NCBI GenBank assembly: GCA_018389105.1
Contig: JACATO010002730.1
Coordinates: 2,338,501 to 2,402,500 of the forward strand
Direction of reading: 5' to 3'
DNA: 64,000 nucleotides
Origin: Nautilus pompilius
Taxonomy: Eukaryota > Mollusca > Cephalopoda > Nautilida > Nautilidae
Below the pieces are notes generated by a model that saw only the letters and a program-made list of their open reading frames with translations, ran no database searches and was not told where the DNA came from. Positions within the stretch are counted from its first letter, which is position 1; the number at the start of each line of letters is the position of its first letter. The translations under genes were made by a program, and so were the position numbers. Positions 25,787 through 37,201 of the stretch are shown piece by piece.

Positions 25787-27425
25787 CAATGCCGGACAAA
25801 AGAGTTGGGTAACTTGCTGCTGCGAAATTGATATTTGAGCTCCCTCGTTTTAACAAATGCATTTAAATACCCATCACATTGTTTACTATATGCACAAAAC
25901 ATGCCTTTACAATGTATAAAGCAACACATGGTATATGTTTACATATTCTCTGGAAAAAATATTTGAATCGGCAATGTCCGATTTGTACCGCGACAAAAGA
26001 GTTGGGACAGTCAGCAAAACTATGAATATTTTTCAATATTCCAAATTACAATCGAACAAATGCATGGAAATGATCAAATGACTAGTAGTGGGTGGCGTAC
26101 CAGTGATTTTCGATCAATTCTCGACAACAACGGGTGCATGGATTCGACCAAACGAAGGCAGTAGGAATTGGTCGTTTCCTGCCAGCTTTTCTCGACGGCC
26201 TGCTAGAACTGGTCTTGGTTGAGATTCTTGCGTTTGGCCACCTTCGCATTCATCTGCTTCCAGGCATTTTCGATTGGGTTGAGATCCGGACTTTGGGGCG
26301 GCCGTGCATGACATCCATTCCTAGTCGGGTGGTGAGTGAAGTGACGACTTCGGCGGTGTGGATCGGGGCATTGTGGTGCTGGAAAATGGCAGTGACTAGC
26401 ATGTTCTCGTCGATGTAGTCGACGACGACATCCCTCAGTAAATTGTAGTAGGTCTGGGCGGTCGCTCTGCCCCTGATCAACTTGATAAGGCCTGGTTCCG
26501 CCGCGCTCATACACCTCCAGAAATCAACGATCCTCCACCAGCCTGTGCCGTCGGTCGGGTGCACTTTATATTGTATTTTCGCCATGGTAACGTCGAACAT
26601 ATAGTCGGCCAGCACTGTGAATGCGTATGATTATCGTTTTGTCGGAAAAATGAACTCTAGCCCATTGAACTTTGGTCCAGTTTCAGTGCGATTTAGCCCA
26701 TTCTATGCGGATGCGCCTGTTTTTGTTGTTTATCAATCGCTTTTTCTGAACGTTTCGTCCAAAGATATTCCCCTCTCATAGACGAAGTTGGGTATTGCGA
26801 CTGGAGACATTCACTTCACTCAGGGAGGCTCCAATTGCCGTCGATGTCAGGAAACGACTGGTCCTGAATTTGCGACAAATGAGTCGATCCATTTTGTTGT
26901 CACATTTTCGCGGGCTTTCGTTTCGCATTTTTGGATTTTTGGTTTCGTGTTTCTGGTCTTCTTGTACTGCTTCAGAATGCGGTTTACAGTGCTTTTCGGG
27001 CAAAGGACTCGATCGGCTCTCTCCCGACAAGACAGATTTTCTTGGTGGTGCTCAACTATCAAGTCTATGATTTCAGACGATGTTGTCGTGCCAGGCATGG
27101 TGCAACAATGATCATAAGTGATCTTAGATGATGTGATTCTATTAATTTGATCCTTTAAAAATGAATATACTGAGGGGAATAAATGCATGCACAGATTTTG
27201 TTCACTCTCCGAATTCTTTTGTCGCGGTAAAATTTTACTATGCTAATTCAAATATTTTTTCCAGACAATAGATACACATATGTCCTTCGTTGTTTTTACC
27301 TATTGCACAGGCATGTTTTATACAACTTATGGACAATAGGATGGCTATCTGTGTGTAAATGTAAAAACAAGAGAATTCAAATATCAATTTCACAGCATGT
27401 TTCCCAACTCTTTTGTCCGGCACTG
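25787..27425 (-). mobile_element. Tc1-like transposon with IR/DR ends, copy 2 (1,639 bp)
   Basis: This is the same family and orientation as the copy at 10,981-12,526. The left end CAATGCCGGACAAAAGAG and the right end (CTCTTTTGTCCGGCACTG) are inverted and each abuts TA (25,785-25,786 and 27,426-27,427). Inner direct repeats with GACAAAAGAGTTGGGACAG lie near 25,990 and, inverted with a mismatch, near 27,215, giving roughly 225-bp terminal repeats of IR/DR type. It is full length compared with copy 1, which is 93 bp shorter. Confidence 0.93.
26074..27098 (-). pseudogene. Tc1-like transposase, copy 2, nearly full length but inactivated
   Basis: The ATG at 27,096-27,098 opens an N-terminal DNA-binding region with a helix-turn-helix-like KSTVNRIL at residues 35-42. 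The first catalytic aspartate is present (VHFSDKT, near 26,640). The second motif reads FQHHN instead of FQHDN (near 26,376), replacing the catalytic Asp with His. A one-base deletion near 26,305 shifts frame before DLNPIENAW; correcting for it, 34 residues separate the second and third catalytic positions, the DD34E spacing of Tc1. The first part also carries frameshifts. The stop is at 26,074-26,076. Its lesions differ from those in copy 1, so the parent enzyme's features can be inferred from the pair, but this copy is inactive. Confidence 0.88.
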
Positions 27426-27427
27426 TA

Positions 27428-28474
27428 CATGCACGCAAAGAAATAAACAGACAATATATATAATGTAAAGTATCTATGGAAATTATATTGCAGAGAAAAG
27501 AAAGAATAAATTGCTTCGAAAATTCTAGAGTACTAAAAGATTCTTTTTTTAAATGTTTTCTTAATTTTATTCATCTACAGTATTTCAGTTTTTAGCTTAA
27601 TAATATAATGTGAATATAGAAGTTTATAAAAATAAACCAAAGTTTTATCGGTCTTGTGATGTCTGATCTAATTTAAAACACTTTCATCCCTTTTATGCAG
27701 AAACACAAAAATGATAATTTTTGGTGTTTTATTTCATGATGTGTTTGTAACTATAAATTAAATGAATAAATTCAATAAAATTATTTTATATTTAGCTCGC
27801 CCTATATTAGATATTGTAATTTGGCTGACACTGTTTCAGTAATTATAAATAATTTTTCTGGTCTCTGCAGGACAAAAAATTAAATTTTCTGAACATGAAT
27901 ACTGAAAGGTTCTAGTATGGTTTTCTAGAAACCTTTTGTAGATGCTTCGTGGGTAACTCCTTACTGAATTGTTTGGTCGCGAAGGCTAATCAACACCTCT
28001 ACCTCTGTTGTCTAGTTCTCTTCTGTTAGATGTCCTCAAGATAGAAGCCAGGACTGGGTCCACCAAGAGAGCATTAATCGCAACGGTAATGATAATTGCA
28101 GTTATTTTTCCAAATAAACGCGGTTATATACTAATCGAATTAATATTATATCTACTTCCATTATAATTCGAAACACCTCTTAATACCTTTGTAGACAACT
28201 GCCATGCTGTCTGTTTTTAAAATATTTTATAATTCAAAAATAGCTTTAATTATACTCTAAATTTTTTGACCGACAGATCTAGGTTATTCTTTAAATGTAT
28301 TTTAGTGTTTTTAGTTTTGCTTTCATCGATTTTACTTGATATGCAGTTATATTACTTTGTTTTTGTTGTTTTACAAGGTAGTTCTTCTGTGTTGTAGCTT
28401 ATATGTAAATAGGGCTTCTGCTTGGGTTTACATTAGTGCAGTTTGCGTTGTTTTGTCTGATCAGTTTGTCACCT
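27428..28474. other. AT-rich non-genic stretch
   Basis: No gene was recognised. A segment near 28,010-28,060 (GTTAGATGTCCTCAAGATAG) resembles one near 45,030-45,055 (GTTAGATTTCCTCAAGAAAG), so both may belong to a dispersed repeat too short to define here. Confidence 0.35.
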
Positions 28475-28482
28475 CCCTACAG

Positions 28483-29237
28483 CAGTGCTACTCAAAGTGT
28501 GGTACGTGAACCGGTGCCGGTACGGCGTGTTTCCAGAAAAGAAGGCAACAATAGTATAAACAATATCGAGTATTGTAGAGGTGGCAAAATAAAAGGAAGT
28601 CATTTGGGTTGATTACGCAGGGCAAGTTAACCCGGAGGGACTGTGACACAATCGGGAGTGTCCCACTGCGGGAGACAAAAGAGAGGCCCCCGATGGCTAC
28701 AAAGGCATTCGAGTATTTATTTAGGCATCAAAACTGGGTGGGACGTAAAATATCGAGCCTCTTTGCGTTCGTGGGACGATTACCTCGCCTCGAGGAGCGC
28801 GGACCGAGTTGGCCAGGCGGACATTGAATACCTGGTGGAGGAGATAAGCGGGCGGCGTCCGTCGTCGTACACACGCATGCGCATAACGAATTCTATAAAT
28901 GTACATGGTTCACCGATCGGCGCTCGAAGAGCGATTCAGTAAAGTTCGATAAACCACGAGAGCAATTCGGTAAAACTTGATCAGCCGCGTGTGGTGCGCG
29001 AGTTGGAGCGATCGCTCGTGCCAAACGAAAAGGCCTGTAAAATAAAAATATGTTTTAACTTTTATTATATTCATTTTGTTTTTCCGGTATAAATTAATAT
29101 TAATACGAATTTTCAAATAATATTTTCTCTGATCATAAACAAATAATAATATGGCAGAAATATAGTACCGGTCCGTGGCACATTGGAAAAAAAAAACACC
29201 TGCCGGTACGCCACATCATATGGTTTGAGAAGCACTG
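28483..29237. mobile_element. Non-autonomous hAT-type element (755 bp) with 8-bp target duplication
   Basis: The ends CAGTGCTACTCAAA and, inverted, CAGTGCTTCTCAAA differ at one position and have further matching subterminal sequence (GGTACGGC / GGTACGCC). They are flanked by CCCTACAG (28,475-28,482) and CTCTACAG (29,238-29,245), an 8-bp target duplication with one mismatch; the right copy fits the hAT preference nTnnnnAn. There is no transposase frame. The outer parts are AT-rich, whereas the middle (about 28,610-29,040) is markedly GC-rich with many CpG, so it may be captured or nested sequence. Confidence 0.85.
28610..29060 (+). other. GC-rich interior of the hAT-type element, possible solo LTR
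   Basis: A CpG-rich block unlike its surroundings begins near TGTGACACAATCGGG. It carries a TATA-like TCTATAAATG near 28,890 and an AATAAAA signal near 29,041. This order (TG start, TATA box, polyadenylation signal) is typical of a Ty3/Gypsy-type LTR, but no matching CA end or 4-6-bp duplication was found. The overlapping frames of 60-99 codons show no known protein. A captured host promoter or exon is an alternative. Confidence 0.3.
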
Positions 29238-29245
29238 CTCTACAG

Positions 29246-29746
29246 CATCCAAATTAACTAACTATTTACCTTTTGTAGTAAGGTCCTGGAGGCATGTACG
29301 TGTTCAACACGAAAAATATCATATGAATGATGCTTCCAACACGTCAGCGACTCAAATGCAGCAAAAATATTTTTTTTATTTGAAAAGGAAGCGATTAATC
29401 TTAGATCAAAAAAACTTAAAAGATTAATTACCGTTTACAATAAAGCATCGTCTTCTGTGATAAATTTTATTCATTGGCATTATATAAATTGATTGGATTT
29501 TAAAGCGTAATGAAGTTTAAATTGTAACAGAACGTTTTATATTCCTTTATTATTTTCGTTACTTTTATTAGAAATAAACCAGTATTTATAGGTTTAAAAT
29601 AAATTTAACCAGTAGTTTTCTAGTAGCGAAAATTTGCAAATATTACATTTTCCTAGTCAGAATTGAATTAGTGTACCAGCGGTCCGTTCCTAATATTTAT
29701 AGATTTGTACGTTCTTGAATACTAAACAAAAGCCAAGTGGAAAATA
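29246..29746. other. AT-rich stretch between two transposons
   Basis: No features were recognised between the hAT-type element and the mariner element. Confidence 0.4.
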
Positions 29747-30999
29747 ATAGGTCGTTACACAAGTTTGGTCAGTTTTTATGTTGTTAATTTGACGGTCAAT
29801 TTTTGCATGATAGTTAAGGAGTATTTAGATAAATTTTATATCGTTTTATAGCGTGTACTTTGGCGTATTTTATGAAAATCTTACCTTTTTTAGAAATCAT
29901 AAGATGGATATCTATCAGGGTTCTGAGTGAAGCATCGGTAGAAACGTTTTTCGTGCCATTTTTATCCACGACTTCAAATTAGGTCACAAAGCGAGCGAGG
30001 CAACTCGTAATATTAAGCAAGCATGGTCGAGGACACAGCAAATGAGCGCGCAGTACAACGATTGTTTACAAGGTTTCGATCGGGAGATGTGAGCCTCGAA
30101 GATTAGGAACGTAGCAGACGTCTTTCAAGCTGTGATGACGACCGTCTGAAAGCCTCAGTTGAAGCCGATCCAAGAAAACTGTGACGAATTGCTGGAGAGC
30201 TTGACGTAAATACTGCAATTGCTTCTCAGCATCCTGACGAAATTGGCACACGAGTTGAATGACCAACAAAAAAATTCGTCGATTGGAGTTCTGCTCTTCG
30301 CTTTTCATAAGAAACAAATCGACCCATTTCTTTCTTGACCTAATCATTACTTGTGATGAAAAATGGATCCTTTACGACAATCGCAAACGATCAGCATAGT
30401 TGCTTGAAAGAGACAAAGCGACTAACGATATTCCAATATCCAGCCTTCACCCAAAGATGGTCATGGTCACTGTCTGCTGGACTGTAACTGGTGTCATCCA
30501 CTACAACATCTTGCAACCTGGCGAAACCATCGCAGCTGAAAGGTATTGTCGTGAATTAAATGTTTTTCATCAGAATCTCTACCATGAACAGCCAGCATTG
30601 GTTATTCGAAGAGGCTCAATCTTGGTCCACGACAATTGTTGTCCTCATGTTGCAAAAGTGACCCTTCAGAAACTAAACATGTTGGGATAAGAAGTTTTCC
30701 CTCACCCATCCTATTCATCAGACCATTCTACCATAGACTACCACCTTTCCAAACATCTCGACAGCTTTCTCCGTATGAAATCCTTCTCCAACCAAGCAGC
30801 TATTAAAACTGCCTTCCAATAGTTTATCGACTCCAGAAATTCCGATTTTTTTTTTTTCAAAATGGTATATGTGCATGTAGCTCGTTGGTAGAAGTGTATT
30901 GATTGTGCTGGAACTTATTTTGATTAAGAAACTTGACGTTCAGCAACGTTATGACGTCTCGTTGTTGCGGAAAAAAACAAAACGTTTGTAAGAACCCAA
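29747..30999 (+). mobile_element. Mariner element, about 1,253 bp, degenerate
   Basis: The left end ATAGGTCGTTACACAAGTTTGG and the inverted right end TTGGGTTCTTACAAACGTTTTG agree at about 16 of 23 positions. Each abuts TA (29,745-29,746 and 31,000-31,001). The ends also resemble the TTAGGTTGGTGCAAAAGTAA end known from Hsmar1-type mariners. The length is near the usual 1.25-1.3 kb, and the transposase relic lies within. Confidence 0.7.
29904..30927 (+). pseudogene. Mariner transposase (Hsmar1/SETMAR-like), multiple frameshifts
   Basis: The parts are in family order. The N-terminal helix-turn-helix has HDFKLGHKASEATRNIKQAW near 29,965 and RFRSGDVSLED near 30,075. Then come EADPRK near 30,165, and the catalytic core: first Asp in ITCDEKWILYDN (codon 30,355-30,357), second in VHDN (30,631-30,633), third in IDYH (30,736-30,738). 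The last two are separated by 34 residues, the D,D34D signature of mariner. The C-terminus YVHVARW(stop)KCID ends with YFD and TAA at 30,925-30,927. Stops (for example LG-stop-E after the second Asp), frameshifts and a shortened middle make it inactive. The enzyme would have moved the element at TA sites. Confidence 0.9.
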
Positions 31000-31001
31000 T
31001 A

Positions 31002-31813
31002 TGTAGAAATAAATGCGTCAGTTAGCACAAAGAAAACTATTAATAATTGTTTACAGTTTACTTATCTATTTTTTCACTGAGAATAAAAAATTCAAATATT
31101 ACATTATACATGAATGACATTGAAATGAATTCGTTTGGATTTTGTTAAATTTCATAATTAAAATAACAAAATGCATTTTTTTTATCATGATATATTATTT
31201 ATAAGAAAATAGTTCAATAAATGATTTTATAATAATGTTTTAATCTTTCTGTTTATAAAAAAATAACATTTTGCTTTGCATAACTAAGAAGTAATTATTA
31301 TAAATAACTAAATTTTCTTGATGGTATCCAATTTACTACGAAACTGTGTAATACCTTGTAAGTTTCTAAAGTAACATTATATTAATTTACTATTTACTTA
31401 AAAACGCAGTCTTTTTAATATATGGGCAAACACGTTTTTCTTTTTACAGTCTGCATATGAAATACTTTTTAGAAATAACAGAGCAAAAATAGATTGACAT
31501 ATTATCTTTAGTCCAAATCTGAGAGACACTTTTTTAGTGTTTCTTGTTGTGTTATCTTCTTTGGCTATTTAACTGAAATATCAAGACAGGTATATGTGAG
31601 ATGGTGAAAATATTTACACAAATGAAAACAAAACCAAATTCAGCCATTTATGTGTGTTTACGCATGTGTTTTTCTGAGGGTCACCAGGCACAGTTTTTCT
31701 CTATATTACTTTTGTTTTTAGTAGTTAAACGAGCGATCTTTTGTGCACCACACCACTATTGGTGATAGCGTATGATACGATTATTTTGTCTGTCCCGTAT
31801 TTTATATTCGCAG
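31002..31813. other. AT-rich non-genic stretch
   Basis: No features were recognised. The 3' end is a pyrimidine-rich run leading into the exon-like segment that follows. Confidence 0.4.
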
Positions 31814-32039
31814 GCCTATCTGGCGATCAATACTGCGAAGTGAGCACAAGCTGAATTACTCGCCGAACGGATACTGTTTCTACTACCTTGGACGTATCGC
31901 TTCACCTAAGCAGACGATCCAATAATGTCTGCCTCAGTCTTTTCAGCAGCAGTGGGAAGCCGCTAAACTGAAGCTTCACCGTAGAGGAGACTACGTGGAC
32001 GCGTACAGATTTTGGAAGAGATACAGAGCCAAAAAATAA
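31814..32039 (+). other. Exon-like segment, unknown protein, one internal stop
   Basis: A pyrimidine-rich acceptor (CCCGTATTTTATATTCGCAG) precedes 226 nt of GC-richer sequence. One frame reads PIWRSILRSEHKLNYS and YCFYYLGRIASPKQTIQ to a TAA at 31,923-31,925. The same frame then continues for 37 more codons of ordinary, basic protein composition (WEAAKLKLHRRGDYVDAYRF) to TAA at 32,037-32,039, where AATAAA also occurs. The lone stop in an otherwise coding-looking frame suggests either a terminal exon ending at the first stop, with chance openness after it, or a pseudogene. No domain is recognised. Confidence 0.35.
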
Positions 32040-32680
32040 AAGGTAGGGAATTAAATCACTTTTTCTCTTTTACTAACACAGAGCCACTAGTAAGCAACGT
32101 AAATATCTATAAAATTTCAAAATGCTTATATGTACCTATAAAAACACTTTGATCTTATATTAATCAGCAGACTTATCTGTGTGATATTTAATTGTTTAAT
32201 AGCTAAGATGCATAAAATGCGATAAATTTCAGTGAAAAAAATTAAGATTATTAATTAAGTATCTGTTTTGCATAACGAAATCTAAAGAAAGAAAAAAGTT
32301 TATAAAAGTTATAAACTTATTTATTTCCTCTTCTTTATCTTTTTGTTGTTTTTCATTTTCGTAAATATACACTAAATGGTCATAAGTGTACAATACACCA
32401 TTAAAATGTTCCATATCTGACATATTACCAATTTTGTTCGTGCCTGTATTTACATATATATTAGCATCAGAAGGGAGAGAGTATATTCATCTTAAACCTG
32501 TTACATTCTAAATGAGATTTACAACAGATATGTAATTTAATATAAATTACACAACTCATTTAAAAAAAAAAATTTCTGGCATAACTTTTTATGTAGGAAT
32601 GAAATAAATTTTAAAATTTTAATTGAACAAAACTGTTTTGAGTAATTAAAATTTCTCTTCTTTTAATTTAAATATATATA
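32040..32680. other. AT-rich non-genic stretch
   Basis: No features were recognised. A 64-codon minus-strand frame is lysine- and phenylalanine-rich background. Confidence 0.4.
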
Positions 32681-32917
32681 CAGGGTGTCCGTAAAGTTAC
32701 TATACAGTTTACCAGTTTACGATCACGTCCCAATTGAACCAGCCTGGAATAACTGTCTGGGCAGGAATATCGTCTGATGGAATTGTGGGTCCACAGTTCT
32801 TCGACGGAACTGTTACAGGAGAAAGGTACCTGGACAAACTGAGAAATGTCATCGTACCGGCATTGAAACAACGACCAGTAACTTGTAAGACTGTATAGTA
32901 ACTATACGGACACCCTG
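32681..32917. mobile_element. Miniature Tc1/mariner derivative (237 bp)
   Basis: The 27-bp ends beginning CAGGGTGTCCGTAAAGTTAC and, inverted, CAGGGTGTCCGTATAGTTAC differ at a single position. They are directly flanked by TA on both sides, within a TATATATA target. The interior holds only a transposase scrap, so this looks like an internal-deletion derivative (MITE) mobilised by an enzyme encoded elsewhere. The near-identical ends suggest it is the youngest element in the window. Confidence 0.93.
32743..32898 (+). pseudogene. Transposase fragment inside the miniature element
   Basis: An open stretch of 51 codons reads PGITVWAGISSDGIVGPQFF and GTVTGERYLDKL, matching the segment between the first and second catalytic aspartates of IS630-Tc1-mariner transposases (typically V-W-x-G-I-S-x-x-G-x-x-G-P-x-F-F). 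It runs into the right inverted repeat, where it ends in TAG. No catalytic residue remains. It shows that the miniature element came from a larger coding parent by deletion on both sides of this fragment. Confidence 0.8.
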
Positions 32918-35900
32918 TATATTATACATGCTACTGGATTTTTGAAAAATTTATTAAATAAAATACGATTTATTTATCTAAATTCATAAAATTTGTTGAG
33001 TTATAGAAGCATATTCTAATATATTGCTGGTTTTAGTGCTATATTGTCGGTTGTCTAGGAAATAAGTTATCTAAAAGTTTGATTTGAACGATCAAAAATA
33101 ATGCGTGCTCAAAAGTGAAATATAGAAAAATCTTTACGAAAAAAGAAACAAATTATCATTTCTATTCTCTGGATTCTGTCGTGAGGAAACTATCCTAAAA
33201 TAGACTTTTCCTAGTTTCTAAGTGGTTTCTTCATGAAGGAAACCTGAGTTTTTTATCTAGCTGTCAGATAATATGAGAATATATATCACGGTATTGTAAA
33301 TATTTCGTGAGAGTGATAACGTACTTAAATATTTGATCACATATTAATTGATGAAAGATACTACTAATGTATAAACTAAGTTTATGATAAGAGTGAGTGA
33401 AACTTTGTACAGTATTTACAGATTCAGCAAAGACGGTTAAGTGCATGCTATTCACTGACATTATTTTTTACAAATATGAATATTTAACGTTTAATGTTTA
33501 TAGACCAATAAATATTAGTAAATCTTCACATTTAATAAGAGTAAATTTTCACAAGCCATTCACTATATTTTATTGTTAATGTTTGCCTTTAAATTATACT
33601 TGCTAACACATTAAAGATGCAGTCATTTTCTTTTATTTTATAGTGCTAAATATAATTTTAATGCTTGAAGTAGCATTTATTCAAAAGAATAATTAATTGT
33701 TTCAATAAAATTATAATATACTGTTGTATTTTTCGAGAAAATCTTGTTGATATTGTTAAAATAAAGACTATTCTTTTCGATGTTGTTTTAGAAAATCATT
33801 TCGTCACAATAGAACAATATAACCTCAAAAAATTACGTCGCATTTTCACTTCCGTTAATATTCACAAACAAAGAAATAGGTGAACATTATTTTATCGTAT
33901 TAAGGAATTCTGTGAAATAAGAAATGTCATGGATAGTGCAAACATGATGTCCTTTAAAAGGAGATTTCCATGTTGAGTTTACAATCTAATTTAATAAAAT
34001 TTATAGACAAGTGTCCTGTTCATTACTGGCTAGCTAATAGCTCTTTATTTAATTAATTTTAAAATAATTTAACTGGATATTTTATTTTAATTAACTTTTG
34101 AATTATCTGTCACATGCACGCATTCATTTAATATACGGAACTGATTTAAATCAATTTTATTTTATATTCTACTATTTTATTTTTTCTAGACAAAAATTTA
34201 AGCAATTCTATTAAAGCTTATTCAATGAAGGTGTTTTGAGAAAATAGATTTGTTAAATTTTTATATATGATTATATTTCTACGCATGCAAATGCGATATC
34301 AAATCAGAAAGAAAACAAGTTTCGTCGGCCAGTTAATATTTAAAAAAAATAATAATTCAATATATTTTACATAAATCTGTGCAAACAAAAAACAATAAAG
34401 TCCTTATTGCGAAATTTTTTTTTCAAAATATAGCTAACAGCTAGAAAACAAATGATTCCATTTCTATCTGATTTTAATCACGTTATTGACCTTCGAGATC
34501 AACGTAAATACATATTATTTCACCTTTAAGTTATTTTGAAAATAGTGATAATTTTTCTTCAATCAACTGAATTTACATGAGAAAAAAACATGTATACTTG
34601 TTTTACAATATATCTAGGTTTTGACGTTTATGTTTTGTGTAGGTAGTGAAGTCGGTTTCACAATATTGTTGTCAGAGGAAACACTGAAATAAATGCACTT
34701 TAATTTTAAAATTCTCAGTGTGACACGTAACTGTATACTATAGTACGTACTCTAGAATAGCATTTAACACATTGAGATCGTGTTTGCTTTCAAAAATATA
34801 TAATTTTGACCTTGCGAAAGATATGACAAGAATGTAAAAACGTTCGCTTTTCGACTCTGACTTCATTATCATGCTAGTTTTCATTGCTTTTTGCACTTAG
34901 TTGCTAAGTTGCGGTATTTACGCATATAGATTTTCTCCACGCGGTTGTCTTTCATAGTCATTTTTCTGAAAATCTTATTTGAAATTTACTAAGCAAACTA
35001 TTTTCTGTTGAGTATTCTAAATTATTTTTTTTTAAATTTATTTTATTTAAAAAAAAAATTGATCTTAAAAGCAGTTTGAGACAAATGAATAAAACAGAAA
35101 ACGACAAAATATAAGTTAGTTATATAAGAACTGTGCGCTTCGTGCTGTCATAGTTTCTGGCGTCTTTACTTAAAATTGTACGCCAATTTAAAAAAAAAAA
35201 ATTTAGTATATTTGTCAACCAATGCCAACTCTGAACTCTCTGAAACTGAAAATTTAAGCTTTCTTCAGTTTCTTATAGATGTGGACGATCAAAAATATTA
35301 TGTCAGAATTAAAATATATTTATCATCCTTTATAGTTTTTTTGCATTATTACTGAAATTATTTTAGCTTTTTTAACAGCTTCACTACAATGTTCTTAATA
35401 TTCAAAATATTTTCATATTACTAACACTGTCAGGGAGAAACTGGTCAACTGAAAAATACGAATGTCTGCGGCTCTATGGTTTCGACATTACTAAAGTAAA
35501 ATTGTGAAAATGTAAGTCAGTGCTACATATATAACAGCAAAACTAAACAAAAAATTTAAAAAAAAATTTCTTTAACTTTTACTCTCATCTCTTTCCATAT
35601 ACATTTAAAATCGACATTTTCTATACTCATGTTGTGCAGAGATAACTTGTTTATTTCTAAAAAAAGAAATAAATTATTATATTTATCGAAGACTTACCCG
35701 ACTGAAAGATTAATGGATGTTAGATCTATCTACTATGAGTATAAGTCGTTTGGGGAACCTATAATACATATTTTCAAAATATAATTAGTAGTAGTTTTAA
35801 ACTTAAGAACACTTTTTCTTTCTTTCAAAAGTAGCTGCACTACATAGCTCGCTACCAGAGAAGGAAATTCAGTAGCAGAATTATAGATTAATGAAAGAAA

Positions 35901-36342
35901 TTAACGGCTGTAATTTTTAATGTATATTATGTAAAGCAACCTTTTAAAATCAATATGATAAGCTTTTATTTTTTGGAGAACGATGCATAAACAGTGATGG
36001 CTTTCGGCTTTCTTGAAGAAACTATAATAAGCTGTCATATTACGCTTTTTACTTTAGCTACCATGCTACGCTAATTCTGGCCCGTAGAAGGATAACGCTA
36101 AGTCTACAGGTAAACTGGAGTCATTCACTTTTTTATGGGTGATCGGCCAGGTGTCGCAGAATTTCCAACCTGTCTGTCTAAAAGTGCATGCGCGCACTTA
36201 CCTTATTAAACCGCAGAAATTTTAAGTAAAGGTAAAAATTAAATTTTAAGATGCACAGAAACACTACCCTTTTACGATGTTAATGTTTTGGTCTTTGGCT
36301 GAACATACTACAAAGTGGAATTATACATTGCTCTTTAAACAG
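32918..36342. other. AT-rich non-genic stretch
   Basis: Long AT-rich sequence with poly-A/T runs. No transposon end, microsatellite of note or convincing exon was recognised. Confidence 0.4.
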
Positions 36343-36450
36343 GATCTTTTAGTCAAGATACTGGCCAGTAGCGCTGGACATTGTCTCTGGATGGAGTGTG
36401 TGGCCATTTCCAATGGAACCACTTTCACCAATAGCGAAAAGATACTGTAG
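36343..36450 (+). other. Possible terminal coding segment, unknown protein
   Basis: After an acceptor-like CATTGCTCTTTAAACAG the frame is open for 35 codons (DLLVKILASSAGHCLWMECV and TFTNSEKIL) to a TAG. The minus strand of the same patch is open for 60 codons (36,321-36,503), so strand is uncertain. G+C is above background. No family is recognised and chance is a real alternative. Confidence 0.2.
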
Positions 36451-37160
36451 TGTACTCCGCTAGTGTCTTTTCCGCCCACATTCATCAACGTTACAGACAA
36501 CACAAAGAAAACTCTACAATGGCTTTGTGGTACAAAAATACGGAGAAAATTTAATGGAAAATCAGGAGTGCCATTAGCCTAGATATTGTGTAGCACTTCA
36601 AATTATACGGATTTTCTATAGTTATTATTGAATTCAGCGGAAATCAGACTGAAATGCATTCACTGGGCAATACCATTACGGAAAGCTGAGCTTCGTGCTC
36701 ACAAGAGTGGCCAAATTAGGCCCTGGGTTATGTTACTAATGTAATTTATCTTAATTACTAAATTTGCATTGTGCTAGAACATGTCCGTAGCACATGCATC
36801 GTCACTCAGTGTCTTGGAATCAACTCGCTCATGAACAAAGTTTTCCTGCACAAAATATGCGAGATCACCATATAATAAATGCGTATTTTTCCTTTAAAAA
36901 TTTGTAGGGAATACCAATTTCTTGGTATTATCAATAGTATACCATACATCTTATGTTAGCTAACATTTAACAAGCAAATTCACGTGTTTTAAATGTAAAT
37001 TAGGTTTCCCTAAATAAAGCGTCGAGGTAACAAAATCGAAATATAGATAATAACATTACATGCCATTTACTGGCATTTACTCATAAATAAAAATTTAACA
37101 TGATTCCTCGAAATTTAAAAAAGAAATTTGATTTTCTTTGAATGAACACTATATTAGTAA

Positions 37161-37162
<2 letters not shown>

Positions 37163-37199
<37 letters not shown>
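37163..37199. repeat. (AC)18 microsatellite
   Basis: Pure CA dinucleotide repeat of 37 bp. Confidence 0.97.

Positions 37200-37201
<2 letters not shown>

Noticed and set aside
26134..27131. Several plus-strand frames of 66-107 codons within the second Tc1 copy
   Set aside because: They are antisense shadows of the minus-strand transposase.
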